From positions 1 through 55,232 of the forward strand of contig CALXIQ010000021.1 in assembly GCA_944388405.1 (NCBI GenBank): 55,232 nucleotides of DNA. The letters are read 5' to 3'. Below the pieces are notes generated by a model, which saw only the letters and a program-made list of their open reading frames with translations, did not search any database and was not told where the DNA came from. Positions within the stretch are counted from its first letter, which is position 1, and each line of letters opens with the position of its first letter. This stretch comes from an uncultured Ruminococcus sp. (GTDB lineage Bacteria; Bacillota; Clostridia; Oscillospirales; Ruminococcaceae). Position numbers and translations under genes: made by a program. Shown here piece after piece: positions 25,189-33,401 of this stretch.

Positions 25189-26121
25189 ATGATACACAAC
25201 AACATTCTTGAGGTAATAGGACACACACCCATAATAAGGCTTAACCGAATGGTCGATGAAGATTCGGCACAGGTGCTGGTTAAGTTTGAGGGACTTAACG
25301 TAGGCGGCTCAATAAAAACCCGTACCGCTTACAACATGATTCGGGACGCTGAGAAAAAAGGGCTTATACATAAGGATACCATAATAGTCGAACCCACCAG
25401 CGGAAATCAGGGTATCGGTCTTGCACTGATTGGCGCTGTGAAGGGGTACAAAACCATTATAATCATGCCCGATTCGGTAAGCGAGGAGCGCAGAAAACTT
25501 GTGGCTCATTACGGGGCTGAAGTAAGGCTTATCCACGATTCCGGCAACATCGGCGACTGCATCGATGAGTGTCTTAAAACCGCCCTTAAAATGGCTGAGG
25601 AAAATCCTAACGTTTATGTTCCTCAGCAGTTTGAAAACCCTGCAAATCCTCTTGCTCACAAGCATCATACCGGGCTTGAGATAATGGAGCAGGTGGAAGG
25701 ACCTATTCACGGCTTCTGCTCCGGCATCGGCACCGGGGGAACAATCAGCGGAATAGGCGAGGTGCTCAAAGCTCAGAACCCGGACATTGAAATCTGGGCA
25801 GTAGAGCCTGAAAACGCCGCCATCTTAGCAGGGGGCACAATAGGCACACATCTTCAGATGGGCATAGGCGACGGGCTTATTCCCAAAAACCTCAACCTTA
25901 ATATCTACGACCACATTTATGTTGTCACCGATGAGGAGGCAATCTCCACCGCAAAGGACCTTGCCAAAAAAGAAGGTATAATGTGCGGAATTTCCAGCGG
26001 CACAAACGTAGCCGCCGCTCTGAAGCTTGCCAAAAAGCTGGGCAAAGGCAAAACGGTGGTAACGGTGCTGCCCGACACTGCGGAAAGATATTTCTCCACT
26101 CCCCTGTTTGAAAATGAGTAA
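25189..26121 (+). CDS. Cysteine synthase family PLP enzyme with variant substrate loop
   Basis: PLP-dependent beta-replacement enzyme; canonical members make cysteine from O-acetylserine and sulfide. The 310-residue product has the lysine motif GGSIKTRTA (K about 44), the asparagine loop PTSGNQGIGLA, the phosphate loop GIGTGGTISGIG and a terminal serine contact in VTVLPDTAERY. Two loops differ from ordinary CysK: NVGGSIKTR instead of NPGGSVKDR, and SGNQG instead of SGNTG, where the threonine normally binds the substrate carboxylate. The substrate may therefore differ (cystathionine beta-synthase-like or diaminopropionate-type chemistry are alternatives). ATG 25189 follows CAGGAG. It overlaps the next gene by eight bases. 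Confidence 0.85.
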   Translation: MIHNNILEVIGHTPIIRLNRMVDEDSAQVLVKFEGLNVGGSIKTRTAYNMIRDAEKKGLIHKDTIIVEPTSGNQGIGLALIGAVKGYKTIIIMPDSVSEERRKLVAHYGAEVRLIHDSGNIGDCIDECLKTALKMAEENPNVYVPQQFENPANPLAHKHHTGLEIMEQVEGPIHGFCSGIGTGGTISGIGEVLKAQNPDIEIWAVEPENAAILAGGTIGTHLQMGIGDGLIPKNLNLNIYDHIYVVTDEEAISTAKDLAKKEGIMCGISSGTNVAAALKLAKKLGKGKTVVTVLPDTAERYFSTPLFENE

Positions 26122-27055
26122 CGAAAGGATAAAAAACCTCATCCCATGCCTGCTGACTATTGCGGTAATCGGCATTATGACGGGGGCGGCTGAGCTGCTG
26201 GGGGAGATTGAAATAATCTTCCCCGAAATAACGGCGGTGGCGATAGGTGCGCTTATCGCTCCCGTTCAGTCGTGGAATGCAAGCCGTGCAAGGATACTTA
26301 TCTCCATAACCGCAATGTCGGTGGTGGGGGTGCTGATTGTAAGGTATGTTCCCATACCCCTTATGGTAAAGATTCCATTGGCGTTTGCATGTGCGGCGGC
26401 AGGGCTTATGATTTCAAAAACCGGCTTTGCACCTATGATTTCAGCCTGCGTGCTGCCGGTAATACTTAGCACCGAAACCTTTGTATATACGGCGTCGGTG
26501 GCGGTTATGACGGGTATAATCCTCGCTATTCAGTATGTCCTTGAACGTCTGGGACTGCGCACTCACAGGGATTTTGTACCACAGTCTGCTGTCGGTAAAA
26601 CGGTTGTGTACTGGCTTAAACACACGGTGATAATCGCTCTTGCGGCGGTTATTCCGGTACTTACGGGAGAAATGTATTTTATTGTTCCGCCGCTGATTGT
26701 GGGATATGTTGAAATGTCCTCACCCGGTTCGCCGCTGAGGGCAAGGTACAAAACGGCGGTGGCGCTTATATTTATCGCCGCCTGCGCAGGAGTTTTCTGC
26801 CGCCTGGTTGTGACCGAAACAATAGGCTTTCCGCTTACAGTTTCGGCAGTGCTTTCGGGAACGGTGGTGATTTTGGCGGTTAAGCTTACAAAGCTGTACT
26901 TTCCACCCTGCGGGGCAATCTGCACTCTGCCTATGCTGCTGGGGGCGGACAAGCTTTGGCTTTATCCCCTTGAAGCCACCGCGGGATTTATAGTTCTGAC
27001 TTTGGTTGCTTTAAATCTGTTTGGAAAAAGAAAGGTGAGTAAGGATGATAATTGA
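26114..27055 (+). CDS. HPP family-like integral membrane protein
   Basis: Polytopic membrane protein of 313 residues with about ten hydrophobic segments in two similar halves. The second half contains YFPPCGAICTLPMLLG, which resembles the HPPAGA motif that names the HPP family (some members are nitrite transporters). ATG 26114 overlaps the cysK-type stop in ATGAGTAA; a TTG two codons upstream is a possible alternative. Its own stop overlaps the cupin start by eleven bases, so the three proteins are translationally coupled. A role in moving a sulfur or amino-acid product is suggested only by that context. Confidence 0.65.
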   Translation: MSNERIKNLIPCLLTIAVIGIMTGAAELLGEIEIIFPEITAVAIGALIAPVQSWNASRARILISITAMSVVGVLIVRYVPIPLMVKIPLAFACAAAGLMISKTGFAPMISACVLPVILSTETFVYTASVAVMTGIILAIQYVLERLGLRTHRDFVPQSAVGKTVVYWLKHTVIIALAAVIPVLTGEMYFIVPPLIVGYVEMSSPGSPLRARYKTAVALIFIAACAGVFCRLVVTETIGFPLTVSAVLSGTVVILAVKLTKLYFPPCGAICTLPMLLGADKLWLYPLEATAGFIVLTLVALNLFGKRKVSKDDN

Positions 27056-27374
27056 TTTTAAAAACACTGAAGAATCTGTAATCAATAATTTTTACGACGG
27101 CGAGGGTTTTATTGCCGCAAAGATGTACAACGACGACAAAAACCGTATACTGTACGGAAGGCTTGAGCCGGGTTGCTCCATCGGCATGCACCGTCATGAG
27201 GACAACAGCGAGATAATCTACTTCCTCAAAGGAAAAGGCACCGCCCTTTTTGACGACGATAAAGAGGAAGTCAGCGAGGGAATGTGTCATTACTGTCCCA
27301 AGGGTCATTCCCATAGTCTTATAAACGATGGCAAGGAGGATCTGATATTCTTTGCGGTTGTGCCCCGTCAGTAA
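27045..27374 (+). CDS. Small cupin-domain protein
   Basis: Single-domain cupin of 109 residues. Motif 1 is seen as GCSIGMHRHEDNSEIIYFLKGKG with metal ligands His, His and Glu, and motif 2 as YCPKGHSHSLINDGKEDL with a His ligand. Such proteins are small-molecule enzymes or sensors. It begins inside the end of the HPP-like gene and closes the operon; its job there is unknown. Confidence 0.88.
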   Translation: MIIDFKNTEESVINNFYDGEGFIAAKMYNDDKNRILYGRLEPGCSIGMHRHEDNSEIIYFLKGKGTALFDDDKEEVSEGMCHYCPKGHSHSLINDGKEDLIFFAVVPRQ

Positions 27375-27387
27375 TTTCAAGACATAA

Positions 27388-27430
27388 AAAAGGCTTGTTT
27401 GCGAAAAACGTAAACAAGCCTTGATTTTTT
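27388..27430. terminator. Bidirectional terminator between the cupin and ogt genes
   Basis: AAGGCTTGTTT/AAACAAGCCTT, an 11-bp stem, with A run on the left and T run on the right, serves both convergent genes. Confidence 0.9.
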
Positions 27431-27435
27431 TGCTG

Positions 27436-27903
27436 TTATCTGTATTTGTACTCCAAATCAAGCAGCTGCTTTTTTATTTCAATTCCTGCCGAATAGCCCG
27501 TCATCTGACCGTTTACGCCCACAACCCTGTGGCAGGGCACAATTATCAGCACACGGTTTGACTTTATTGCAACTCCCACCACTCTGAAAGCCTTGGGTTT
27601 GCCTATACCTTTGGCAATATCAAGATATGTAACAAGCTCGCCGTAGGGAATTTTCATCAGCTGATCCCACACGCTGTGCTGAAACGGAGTTCCTTTCAGA
27701 TTAAGTGGCACTGTGAACTCGGTAAGATCTCCCGCAAAATATCTGTCAAGCTCACGCTTGCACTGGTCAAAAACCGGGGACTCGCCACGTTTTAAGCCTA
27801 TAACGTGAAAATCCTTTTCAAAGCACAAATCTGTTATGCCGCCGTCCTCACAGCACATTACCATTCTTCCCAACGGGCTGTCGTATGTATTTAAAATACG
27901 CAT
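27436..27903 (-). CDS. ogt: Methylated-DNA-protein-cysteine methyltransferase
   Basis: Suicide repair enzyme that moves methyl groups from O6-methylguanine to its own cysteine. The 155-residue protein carries the active-site PCHRVVG near residue 120, the helix-turn-helix region YGELVTYLDIAKGIGKPKAFRVVGVAIKSN and the C-terminal GYSAGIEIKKQLLDLE. It is the short Ogt type without an Ada regulatory domain. ATG 27903 follows GAGGAGG. It is 14 bases after nth, forming a small DNA-repair operon. Confidence 0.95.
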   Translation of the reverse strand: MRILNTYDSPLGRMVMCCEDGGITDLCFEKDFHVIGLKRGESPVFDQCKRELDRYFAGDLTEFTVPLNLKGTPFQHSVWDQLMKIPYGELVTYLDIAKGIGKPKAFRVVGVAIKSNRVLIIVPCHRVVGVNGQMTGYSAGIEIKKQLLDLEYKYR

Positions 27904-27917
27904 GTTAATCCGCCTCC

Positions 27918-28580
27918 TCAGCAGTCTTTTGTTTCGGTTTGTTGTTTATTGGTTTTCTTATAATGGGAACACAGGTCATTCAAAGGGCAGTCTTGGCATT
28001 TTGCGCCCCTTGCCTTGCACACCTCCCGCCCGAACAGCACCAGGCGGTGGCAGAAATCCGACGATTTCTCTGGGGGAAGTATCTTTCGCAGCTCTCCCTC
28101 AACCTTCACAGGCTCGCTGCTGCCCACAAGCCCCAGCCTGCCGCATATTCTTATGCAGTGAGTATCTGTCACCACCGCAGGCTTGTGAAAAACGTCCCCC
28201 ATAATAAGGTTAGCGGTTTTTCTGCCTATGCCGGGCAGGGTTGTAAGCTCTTCTATCGTCGAGGGAATCTCGCCGTTGTAAACGTCTTTTATCCTGCGGC
28301 ACATTTCAACTATAGACTTAGCCTTTGTTTTATAAAGTCCGCAGGGCTTTATAATTTCTTCAATATCCCTTACATCGGCAGCTGCAAAATCCTCTATCGA
28401 ACGGTATTTTTCAAACAGCTCTTTAGTGACGATATTTACTCTGGCGTCGGTGCACTGAGCGGAAAGCCTTCCCGCTATCATAAGCTCGTGGGGTTTTTCG
28501 TATGTAAGGGAACATATTGCGTCGGGATATTTTTCTTCAAGGCGGCGGCAAATCTCGGCCGCCTTTTCCTTTTTTGTCAC
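27918..28580 (-). CDS. nth: Endonuclease III
   Basis: Base-excision glycosylase/AP lyase for oxidised pyrimidines. The 220-residue product has the helix-hairpin-helix LPGIGRKTANL with the catalytic lysine, the catalytic aspartate in AVVTDTHC, and the four-cysteine iron-sulfur loop C-X6-C-X2-C-X5-C (CKARGAKCQDCPLNDLC). The start is GTG at 28580 behind GGAGG. It lies between a phosphoesterase gene and ogt on the same strand. Confidence 0.97.
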   Translation of the reverse strand: MTKKEKAAEICRRLEEKYPDAICSLTYEKPHELMIAGRLSAQCTDARVNIVTKELFEKYRSIEDFAAADVRDIEEIIKPCGLYKTKAKSIVEMCRRIKDVYNGEIPSTIEELTTLPGIGRKTANLIMGDVFHKPAVVTDTHCIRICGRLGLVGSSEPVKVEGELRKILPPEKSSDFCHRLVLFGREVCKARGAKCQDCPLNDLCSHYKKTNKQQTETKDC

Positions 28581-28655
28581 AAAAATCGCCTCCGTTCAGA
28601 CAAATCTTCGTTCACCACAAAGCATGGCAGGGCATAGAATATTACAGACGGCATT

Positions 28656-29135
28656 CTACAGCTCAACATGACTGCAAAATATACCCGAATCGGTTATATC
28701 TATAAAGGCATATGAGGGCGGCTTTCCGTCCCTCGGACAGCCGACGCTTCCGGGGTTTAGTATATGAACTCCGTCAAAGTACTGATAATACCGACAATGG
28801 GTATGACCGAACAGCGCAATATCCGCCCCGATTTCTCTGGCTTTGTAAAAAAGCCTGTCAACCGAGCTTTTTACTCCCCATCTGTGACCGTGAGTAAAGA
28901 ATATCTTGACCTTGCCTGCCATAAAAATATCGTTGTCGGGAGTAAGCGAACCGTAATCGCAGTTGCCCGCAACGCTTACTATCGTCTTTTCGGGGTAGAG
29001 AGTTTTTATTCTGTCAAGGTCCCTCTCTCCGTCGCCAAGAAAGATAAAAACGTCCGAGTTATCCTTGCACCGTCTGAACACCTCACGCATATTTTTAAAA
29101 TTTCCGTGAGTATCCGAAAGCGCTATTACTCTCAA
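28656..29135 (-). CDS. YfcE/MJ0936-type metallophosphoesterase
   Basis: Small calcineurin-like phosphodiesterase of 159 residues. Metal-site motifs appear in order: ALSDTHGN, FLGDGERD, VAGNCDY, FTHGHRWG and GHTHC. The best start is TTG 29135, seven bases after GGGAGGGG and giving the usual MRVIALSDTHG N-terminus. The nth gene begins 75 bases downstream, so it may head the repair operon. Its cellular substrate is unknown. Confidence 0.92.
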   Translation of the reverse strand: MRVIALSDTHGNFKNMREVFRRCKDNSDVFIFLGDGERDLDRIKTLYPEKTIVSVAGNCDYGSLTPDNDIFMAGKVKIFFTHGHRWGVKSSVDRLFYKAREIGADIALFGHTHCRYYQYFDGVHILNPGSVGCPRDGKPPSYAFIDITDSGIFCSHVEL

Positions 29136-29263
29136 TGCTTAAACCCCTCCCTGAAAATCCTGCCGTATCAATACGCTTTGACCCGCAGATACGACTATAG
29201 AATATTCCTATTTATTTTATCATAATCATAATATAAATACAATAGCAAAAAGGAGAATTTTTT

Positions 29264-29515
29264 ATGAGCAATTTAAATCAGCCCAATCCCAAGGCCCTTA
29301 AAGCCCTACTCGACATAGCTTCTCAGAAGCTTGGCACAACGCCCGAAACGCTGCAGCGACAGCTACAGGACGGCACCTTTGAAAAAGCCCTGAGCGCAAT
29401 GCCGGGAAGCGAAGCCCAGAAGCTTCGGCAGGCGCTTTCAAATCCCAAGACTGCGGAAAAAATTCTTTCGACGCCACAGGCTCAGGCAATTTACAAAAAG
29501 CTGAACCAAGGCTGA
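29264..29515 (+). CDS. Uncharacterised small protein, first of a three-gene operon
   Basis: An 83-residue helical, soluble protein with no cysteines and no signal. It includes ALLDIASQKLGTTPETLQRQL and ends NPKTAEKILSTPQAQAIYKKL. ATG 29264 follows AAGGAG. The next gene starts 22 bases later. I do not recognise a named family, though similar triplets seem familiar from other Clostridia. The LGTTPETLQ-type spacing suggests a helical bundle. Confidence 0.75.
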   Translation: MSNLNQPNPKALKALLDIASQKLGTTPETLQRQLQDGTFEKALSAMPGSEAQKLRQALSNPKTAEKILSTPQAQAIYKKLNQG

Positions 29516-29537
29516 GCCCGGAGGAGGAGGGTTAAAG

Positions 29538-30122
29538 GTGGACGATCTGATAAGCAAGCTTCAGAACGTGCTGAGCGACGAGGAAAGTATGAAACAAATC
29601 CGTGAGCTTGCTGGGATGCTTTCGGGTGAAGGGCAGCAAAGCAGCTCCCCTCCGCCCGGTTCCGAGGCAAGCTCTCCCACTTCGGGCGGTCAGGGTGAGA
29701 GTATGCCCGATATCACTTCGCTTTTGTCAAAACTGGGCATGACTTCGGGCGGCGGCAATACCGAAAAAAACAGCGTGCCTACGGTTTCCCCTGCCCCAAG
29801 CTCTCATGGGCATGATCAGCCGTCGGGAAGTGCGCCAGACATTTCTGCGCTGCTTGCCGGTCTTACCTCAACGGGGAGCAAGTCTCAAGCCGATTCAGGG
29901 GGCGGCTTTGACATATCAAAGCTTCTGAAGCTTCAGACAATAATGGCTCAGTCAAACAAATCCGACAAAAACGTTGAGCTACTGCTTGCCTTGAAGCCGC
30001 TTTTAAAGGAAGAAAATCAGGCGAAAATAGATCGTCTTATAAAAATCTTCAAGTTTTTCGCCGTTTATCCCGCGCTTAAGGAAAGCGGACTTCTGGGAGG
30101 AGATTTATTTGGATTACTATAA
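29538..30122 (+). CDS. Uncharacterised protein, second of a three-gene operon
   Basis: 194 residues. A helical N-terminal segment (DDLISKLQNVLSDEESMKQIRELAGML) is followed by a Ser/Pro/Gly-rich middle containing two DISALL/DITSLL-type short motifs. The C-terminal part (about 133-194) is conserved-looking: ELLLALKPLLKEENQAKIDRLIKIF, then FFAVYPALKESGLLGGDLFGLL. The start is GTG 29538 behind GGAGGAGGG. Its end overlaps the third gene by 14 bases. No transmembrane helix or catalytic motif is evident. Function unknown; I suspect a scaffold or spore-related role but cannot support it. Confidence 0.78.
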   Translation: MDDLISKLQNVLSDEESMKQIRELAGMLSGEGQQSSSPPPGSEASSPTSGGQGESMPDITSLLSKLGMTSGGGNTEKNSVPTVSPAPSSHGHDQPSGSAPDISALLAGLTSTGSKSQADSGGGFDISKLLKLQTIMAQSNKSDKNVELLLALKPLLKEENQAKIDRLIKIFKFFAVYPALKESGLLGGDLFGLL

Positions 30123-30489
30123 CGGAAAGGACTTCTCCACAATGCAGGAGGAGGCTGTAAAACGAGTCAGGGAGATGCAAAAACGTTCCCGAAGCATTGT
30201 AAACGGCGACAGCAACGAAACCCGTGAAAAAGCCACATCTCCCACTCAGCCCCCGCCTGCGGCTTCGGGCTCAGGCGCAAAAAGCCGTCCCGATCCGATA
30301 CAAAGTCTGCTGGGAGGACTTATGGGCGGTACTTCCAAGTCGGGCGAGCATGGCAAGGGGGAGCTTTTTAATATCGGTGGAATAAAAATAGATGAGGAAA
30401 AGGCGCTGATCGGTCTGCTTATCTACATACTGTATAAGCAGGGCTCGGATATAAAACTGCTGCTTGCACTGGGCTATCTGCTGCTGTAG
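30109..30489 (+). CDS. Uncharacterised protein, third of a three-gene operon
   Basis: 126 residues starting at TTG 30109 (GGAGGA site inside the preceding gene). The N-terminal helix has QEEAVKRVREMQKRSRS, the middle is Pro/Ser/Gly-rich with PIQSLLGGLMGG, and the last 35 residues are hydrophobic: EKALIGLLIYILYKQGSDIKLLLALGYLLL. This tail could be an amphipathic or membrane-associated hairpin. The low-complexity middle and short leucine motifs echo those of gene two. No family recognised. Confidence 0.75.
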   Translation: MDYYNGKDFSTMQEEAVKRVREMQKRSRSIVNGDSNETREKATSPTQPPPAASGSGAKSRPDPIQSLLGGLMGGTSKSGEHGKGELFNIGGIKIDEEKALIGLLIYILYKQGSDIKLLLALGYLLL

Positions 30490-30590
30490 ATTTTAAAATC
30501 CCTGCCGATGTTATATAATTATAATTACACCCTTTAAGCCGTATGAAAATTGTTCAAAACGTCAAACTTTTGCAAATGCTTGTTAAATTA

Positions 30591-30619
30591 TTGACAATGC
30601 AGCCGAAGCCATGTATAAT
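30591..30619 (+). promoter_or_regulatory. Perfect sigma-A promoter of the LysR gene
   Basis: TTGACA, 17-base spacer, TATAAT. Downstream, at 30648-30661, ATGAAA and TTTCAT form an inverted repeat within the leader, a candidate autoregulatory site. Confidence 0.75.
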
Positions 30620-30686
30620 ATAAACATAATCATGCACACTTGCATATATGAAAACTTTCATAACATGAAAAAAGAGGGCTTTGACA

Positions 30687-31613
30687 ATGAATCTGACACA
30701 TCTTCGGTACATGGTGGAGGTTGAACGGCTGGGGTCAATAACAAAGGCGGCTGCCGCGCTTTACATGGGACAGCCCAATCTGTCCAAGGCCATAAAGGAA
30801 ATGGAACGGGAGCTGGGAATACCCATCTTCAAACGTTCCGCAAAGGGCGTCGTAGCCACCGAAAAGGGCAAGGAGTTTTTACAGTACGCCAAAGCTATTC
30901 TGGTTCAGATGGACAAAATGGAATCGCTGTACAAGGAAGATCCCGAAAGCTATGTGGATTTTCAGCTGCTTCTTCCCAGGGCAAGCTATATAAGCTACGC
31001 TTTTACCGAGTTTCTCAACAAGGTCGACAAGACCGAGCGCATGGACATAAAGTTCAAGGAAACAAATTCGATGGAGGCGATAAACTCTGTTGTGGAGTGC
31101 GAATATAATTTAGGGATAATCAGGTATCCTCTGAATTATGAGGCGTTTTTCATGTCCATGATAGAGGAAAAAAACCTTAAGGCTCAGGAAATCTGGACAT
31201 ATGATTACGTTATTCTCATGAGCGAAAGGAATCCGCTGGCAAACACTCTGCATATAACGGAGGATATGCTTGACAGATACATCGAGATTCTTCACGGCGA
31301 TAACATCATACCCAACATTTCGTCGGCATACCAGAAGCGCAACACAGAAATCCACAGCAGCAAGCGTCATATTTACGTTTACGAACGGGGAAGTCAGTTT
31401 GACATATTAAGCTCCGTTCCTGAGGCGTTTATGTGGGTTTCTCCCCTGCCCAGGACGGTGCTCAAGCGGTACGGACTTGTTCAGCGTCCCTGCTACGGCG
31501 TGAAAAAGACCAACAAGGACCTGCTTATCTATCAGAACAACTACCGTCTTTCAAAGATAGACAAAATGTTCCTTGACGAGCTTGAAACGGTGAGAAAGAA
31601 CATTATTGTATAG
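30687..31613 (+). CDS. LysR family transcriptional regulator
   Basis: DNA-binding regulator of 308 residues. The N-terminal winged helix-turn-helix covers about 1-60 (LRYMVEVERLGSITKAAAALYMGQPNLSKAIKEMERELG) and the effector domain is a periplasmic-binding-like fold (about 88-300). ATG 30687 follows AAAGAGGG; a TTG two codons earlier is possible. It has its own perfect promoter and no obviously co-regulated divergent gene; the preceding operon runs toward it on the same strand. Target and effector unknown. The specificity half contains ILMSERNPLAN, common in this family. Confidence 0.92.
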   Translation: MNLTHLRYMVEVERLGSITKAAAALYMGQPNLSKAIKEMERELGIPIFKRSAKGVVATEKGKEFLQYAKAILVQMDKMESLYKEDPESYVDFQLLLPRASYISYAFTEFLNKVDKTERMDIKFKETNSMEAINSVVECEYNLGIIRYPLNYEAFFMSMIEEKNLKAQEIWTYDYVILMSERNPLANTLHITEDMLDRYIEILHGDNIIPNISSAYQKRNTEIHSSKRHIYVYERGSQFDILSSVPEAFMWVSPLPRTVLKRYGLVQRPCYGVKKTNKDLLIYQNNYRLSKIDKMFLDELETVRKNIIV

Positions 31614-31803
31614 CGGCTTACATCAGCTCTATCGGATATATCGGAATTTACAGCGGATTAATCGGTCTGTCGTCGAGTTTAGCAATTAACCGTGCAGGTT
31701 CGGTTTTCCGCTGTATTTTTATTATTTTTCCTCTGACTGCGTCGTCTGATTTTACTTTTTCTGCGCTTACGCAAAAAAGTTTCAGGAAAAATGAAAAAAA
31801 GTA

Positions 31804-31832
31804 TTGACAACGGGGCATAATAGTGATATAAT
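31804..31832 (+). promoter_or_regulatory. Perfect sigma-A promoter of the initiator tRNA gene
   Basis: TTGACA, 17-base spacer, TATAAT, about 50 bases before the tRNA 5' end. Confidence 0.85.
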
Positions 31833-31881
31833 ATATAGGTACCTTCCAGAGAGGTACAATGTATCGAAGATACAAAAATAT

Positions 31882-31958
<77 letters not shown>

Positions 31959-31960
31959 TG

Positions 31961-31995
31961 AGACAGCGCTTCCAGTAGAGGGCGCTGTCTTTTTA
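31961..31995 (+). terminator. Terminator of the tRNA gene
   Basis: AGACAGCGC/GCGCTGTCT stem followed by TTTTT, starting three bases after CCA. Confidence 0.9.
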
Positions 31996-32181
31996 TAAAT
32001 ACAATGGCTTTCTAACCTCAACGAGCTATGAGTCCGGCTAACAGATCAGGATGAACAGTCCAATATTTGTGCTCCCATCCTTCCCAGCCATATGAGAAAT
32101 TGATATACTTAGTCTATTGGCTTTCACGGGGCTTTTTAAAGATACGTCATACCAATTTACTTACTGTAAGGAAGATGTGCA

Positions 32182-33144
32182 ATGTATAATGGGAACCCAC
32201 AGGACGAGAAATATATTCACCGTCTGATAGGGGCTATATATGAACAGTATGGGATCGTTGCAGACAGCGTAACGCCCGCAAGCCGGGGATATTACGGCGA
32301 AACGTGGAAGGTGCGTTCAGGCTCCGGTCTTTATTTTTTGAAAATAGATTACTTCATGTTCCATCAAGAGAAATTCCGGCAAAGCCTGGCTGTCATAAAA
32401 TACTTTTGTGAGAATGGGATAGATTTTGTAGGAAAGGTTATCAAGACACGTAAGGGTACCCCTTACTCTAAATTCAACGGGGCTGTCGCCGGGTTGTTTG
32501 AATGGATAGAGTGTGAAAATATAGAGACTGACGACACTAAAGCGGCGGAATATCAAATGCTGTGCAAAATATACCAGCTGACAAAGCCGGGATTAAAAAT
32601 CCCTCGCGAATCATTTTCCGATGACGCTGCCGTCCATTTTTATGAACTGTGGGATAAATTAAAGGAATCCCCCAATAAGGCCTCATACCACGTTGTGCTG
32701 GACCTTTTTGAACACCATAGGGACGAGTTCTCCCGCTGCGCCTCAAGGCTTTCACAGTTTGCGGGATATTGCCGTGCAGATACCAATGATTTTTACCTGA
32801 CCCACGGTGATGCCGGAGGCAACTTTTTTATTGGGAATGGTAAAAGCTACATATTAGACTGGGACGAGGTAATGTACGCGCCTATTGAGCGGGATGCATG
32901 GGTAATGGGGTGCTATGACTGGGCCCGGGAGCTATTTAACGGCACACTAAAAGCAAACAATATTCCGTATAGGCTGAATATGGATCGGCTGGCGTTTTAC
33001 TGCTACCATATGTACTTCTATTATCTTGTTGAGTTTTTGATGACCCATCCTATATGCGATAAAAGTCAGCAGATTTCAGAATATCTGGGTGATGATGGGT
33101 GGATAAGAGGCAGAATAGAGTTTGCCGATACTATACATAGATGA
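32182..33144 (+). CDS. Aminoglycoside phosphotransferase-family kinase
   Basis: Protein-kinase-fold small-molecule kinase of 320 residues, similar in layout to APH(9)/choline-kinase-like enzymes. The ATP lysine is in GLYFLKIDYF. The catalytic Brenner loop is LTHGDAGGNFFIG (about 209-221) and the metal aspartates lie in ILDWDEVMYAPIERDAW. ATG 32182 follows AAGGA. It stands alone between the fMet tRNA and a repeat region. Family membership does not show drug resistance; the substrate could be any hydroxylated metabolite. Confidence 0.85.
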   Translation: MYNGNPQDEKYIHRLIGAIYEQYGIVADSVTPASRGYYGETWKVRSGSGLYFLKIDYFMFHQEKFRQSLAVIKYFCENGIDFVGKVIKTRKGTPYSKFNGAVAGLFEWIECENIETDDTKAAEYQMLCKIYQLTKPGLKIPRESFSDDAAVHFYELWDKLKESPNKASYHVVLDLFEHHRDEFSRCASRLSQFAGYCRADTNDFYLTHGDAGGNFFIGNGKSYILDWDEVMYAPIERDAWVMGCYDWARELFNGTLKANNIPYRLNMDRLAFYCYHMYFYYLVEFLMTHPICDKSQQISEYLGDDGWIRGRIEFADTIHR

Positions 33145-33223
33145 GAGAGCACATTTATAAGCATCTAAAGTGTCCACCTCTTCCAAAAAATTCACCTCAA
33201 GCCAAAGGCTTGGGGTGTTTTTT

Positions 33224-33292
33224 AATGTCGATCCGCTCGTTGGTCGCTCGCTTCGTTTTGTTTGGGCTATCGGTTGGTAACCGTCAAGGGAA
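33224..33292 (-). repeat. Dispersed repeat, B form, copy 4 (truncated)
   Basis: Holds the reverse complement of GGATCGA, CGAAGCGAGC, CCAACCGATAG and CCCTTGACGG, then diverges. In place of the usual CCAATGCCCCGACAAACTA end it joins AAGTGAGTTGTAAACAAG. The complement of that joining sequence occurs at 8172-8191 beside copy 2, so the two sites share an older longer unit. Confidence 0.75.
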
Positions 33293-33310
33293 GTGAGTTG
33301 TAAACAAGAT

Positions 33311-33343
33311 AATCCGTTACTACTGTGTGGTAACGGATTTTTT
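33311..33343 (+). terminator. Rho-independent terminator-like hairpin in repeat cluster
   Basis: AATCCGTTAC/GTAACGGATT, a 10-bp stem, followed by six T. It is related to the hairpin at 8141-8169. Confidence 0.75.
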
Positions 33344-33365
33344 GTGCTTTGACCCAGGCGGCGCA

Positions 33366-33401
33366 ATATCCGCTATTACGTTGGTGATAGCGGATATTTT
33401 T
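33366..33401 (+). terminator. Second terminator-like hairpin in tandem
   Basis: ATATCCGCTAT/ATAGCGGATAT, an 11-bp stem followed by TTTTT, 23 bases after the previous hairpin. Arms share the ATCCG core with it, as if duplicated and diverged. Confidence 0.75.

Noticed and set aside
32182..33144. Aminoglycoside resistance gene
   Set aside because: Only the general APH kinase fold is visible. It is not close enough to a known resistance enzyme, by eye, to claim resistance.
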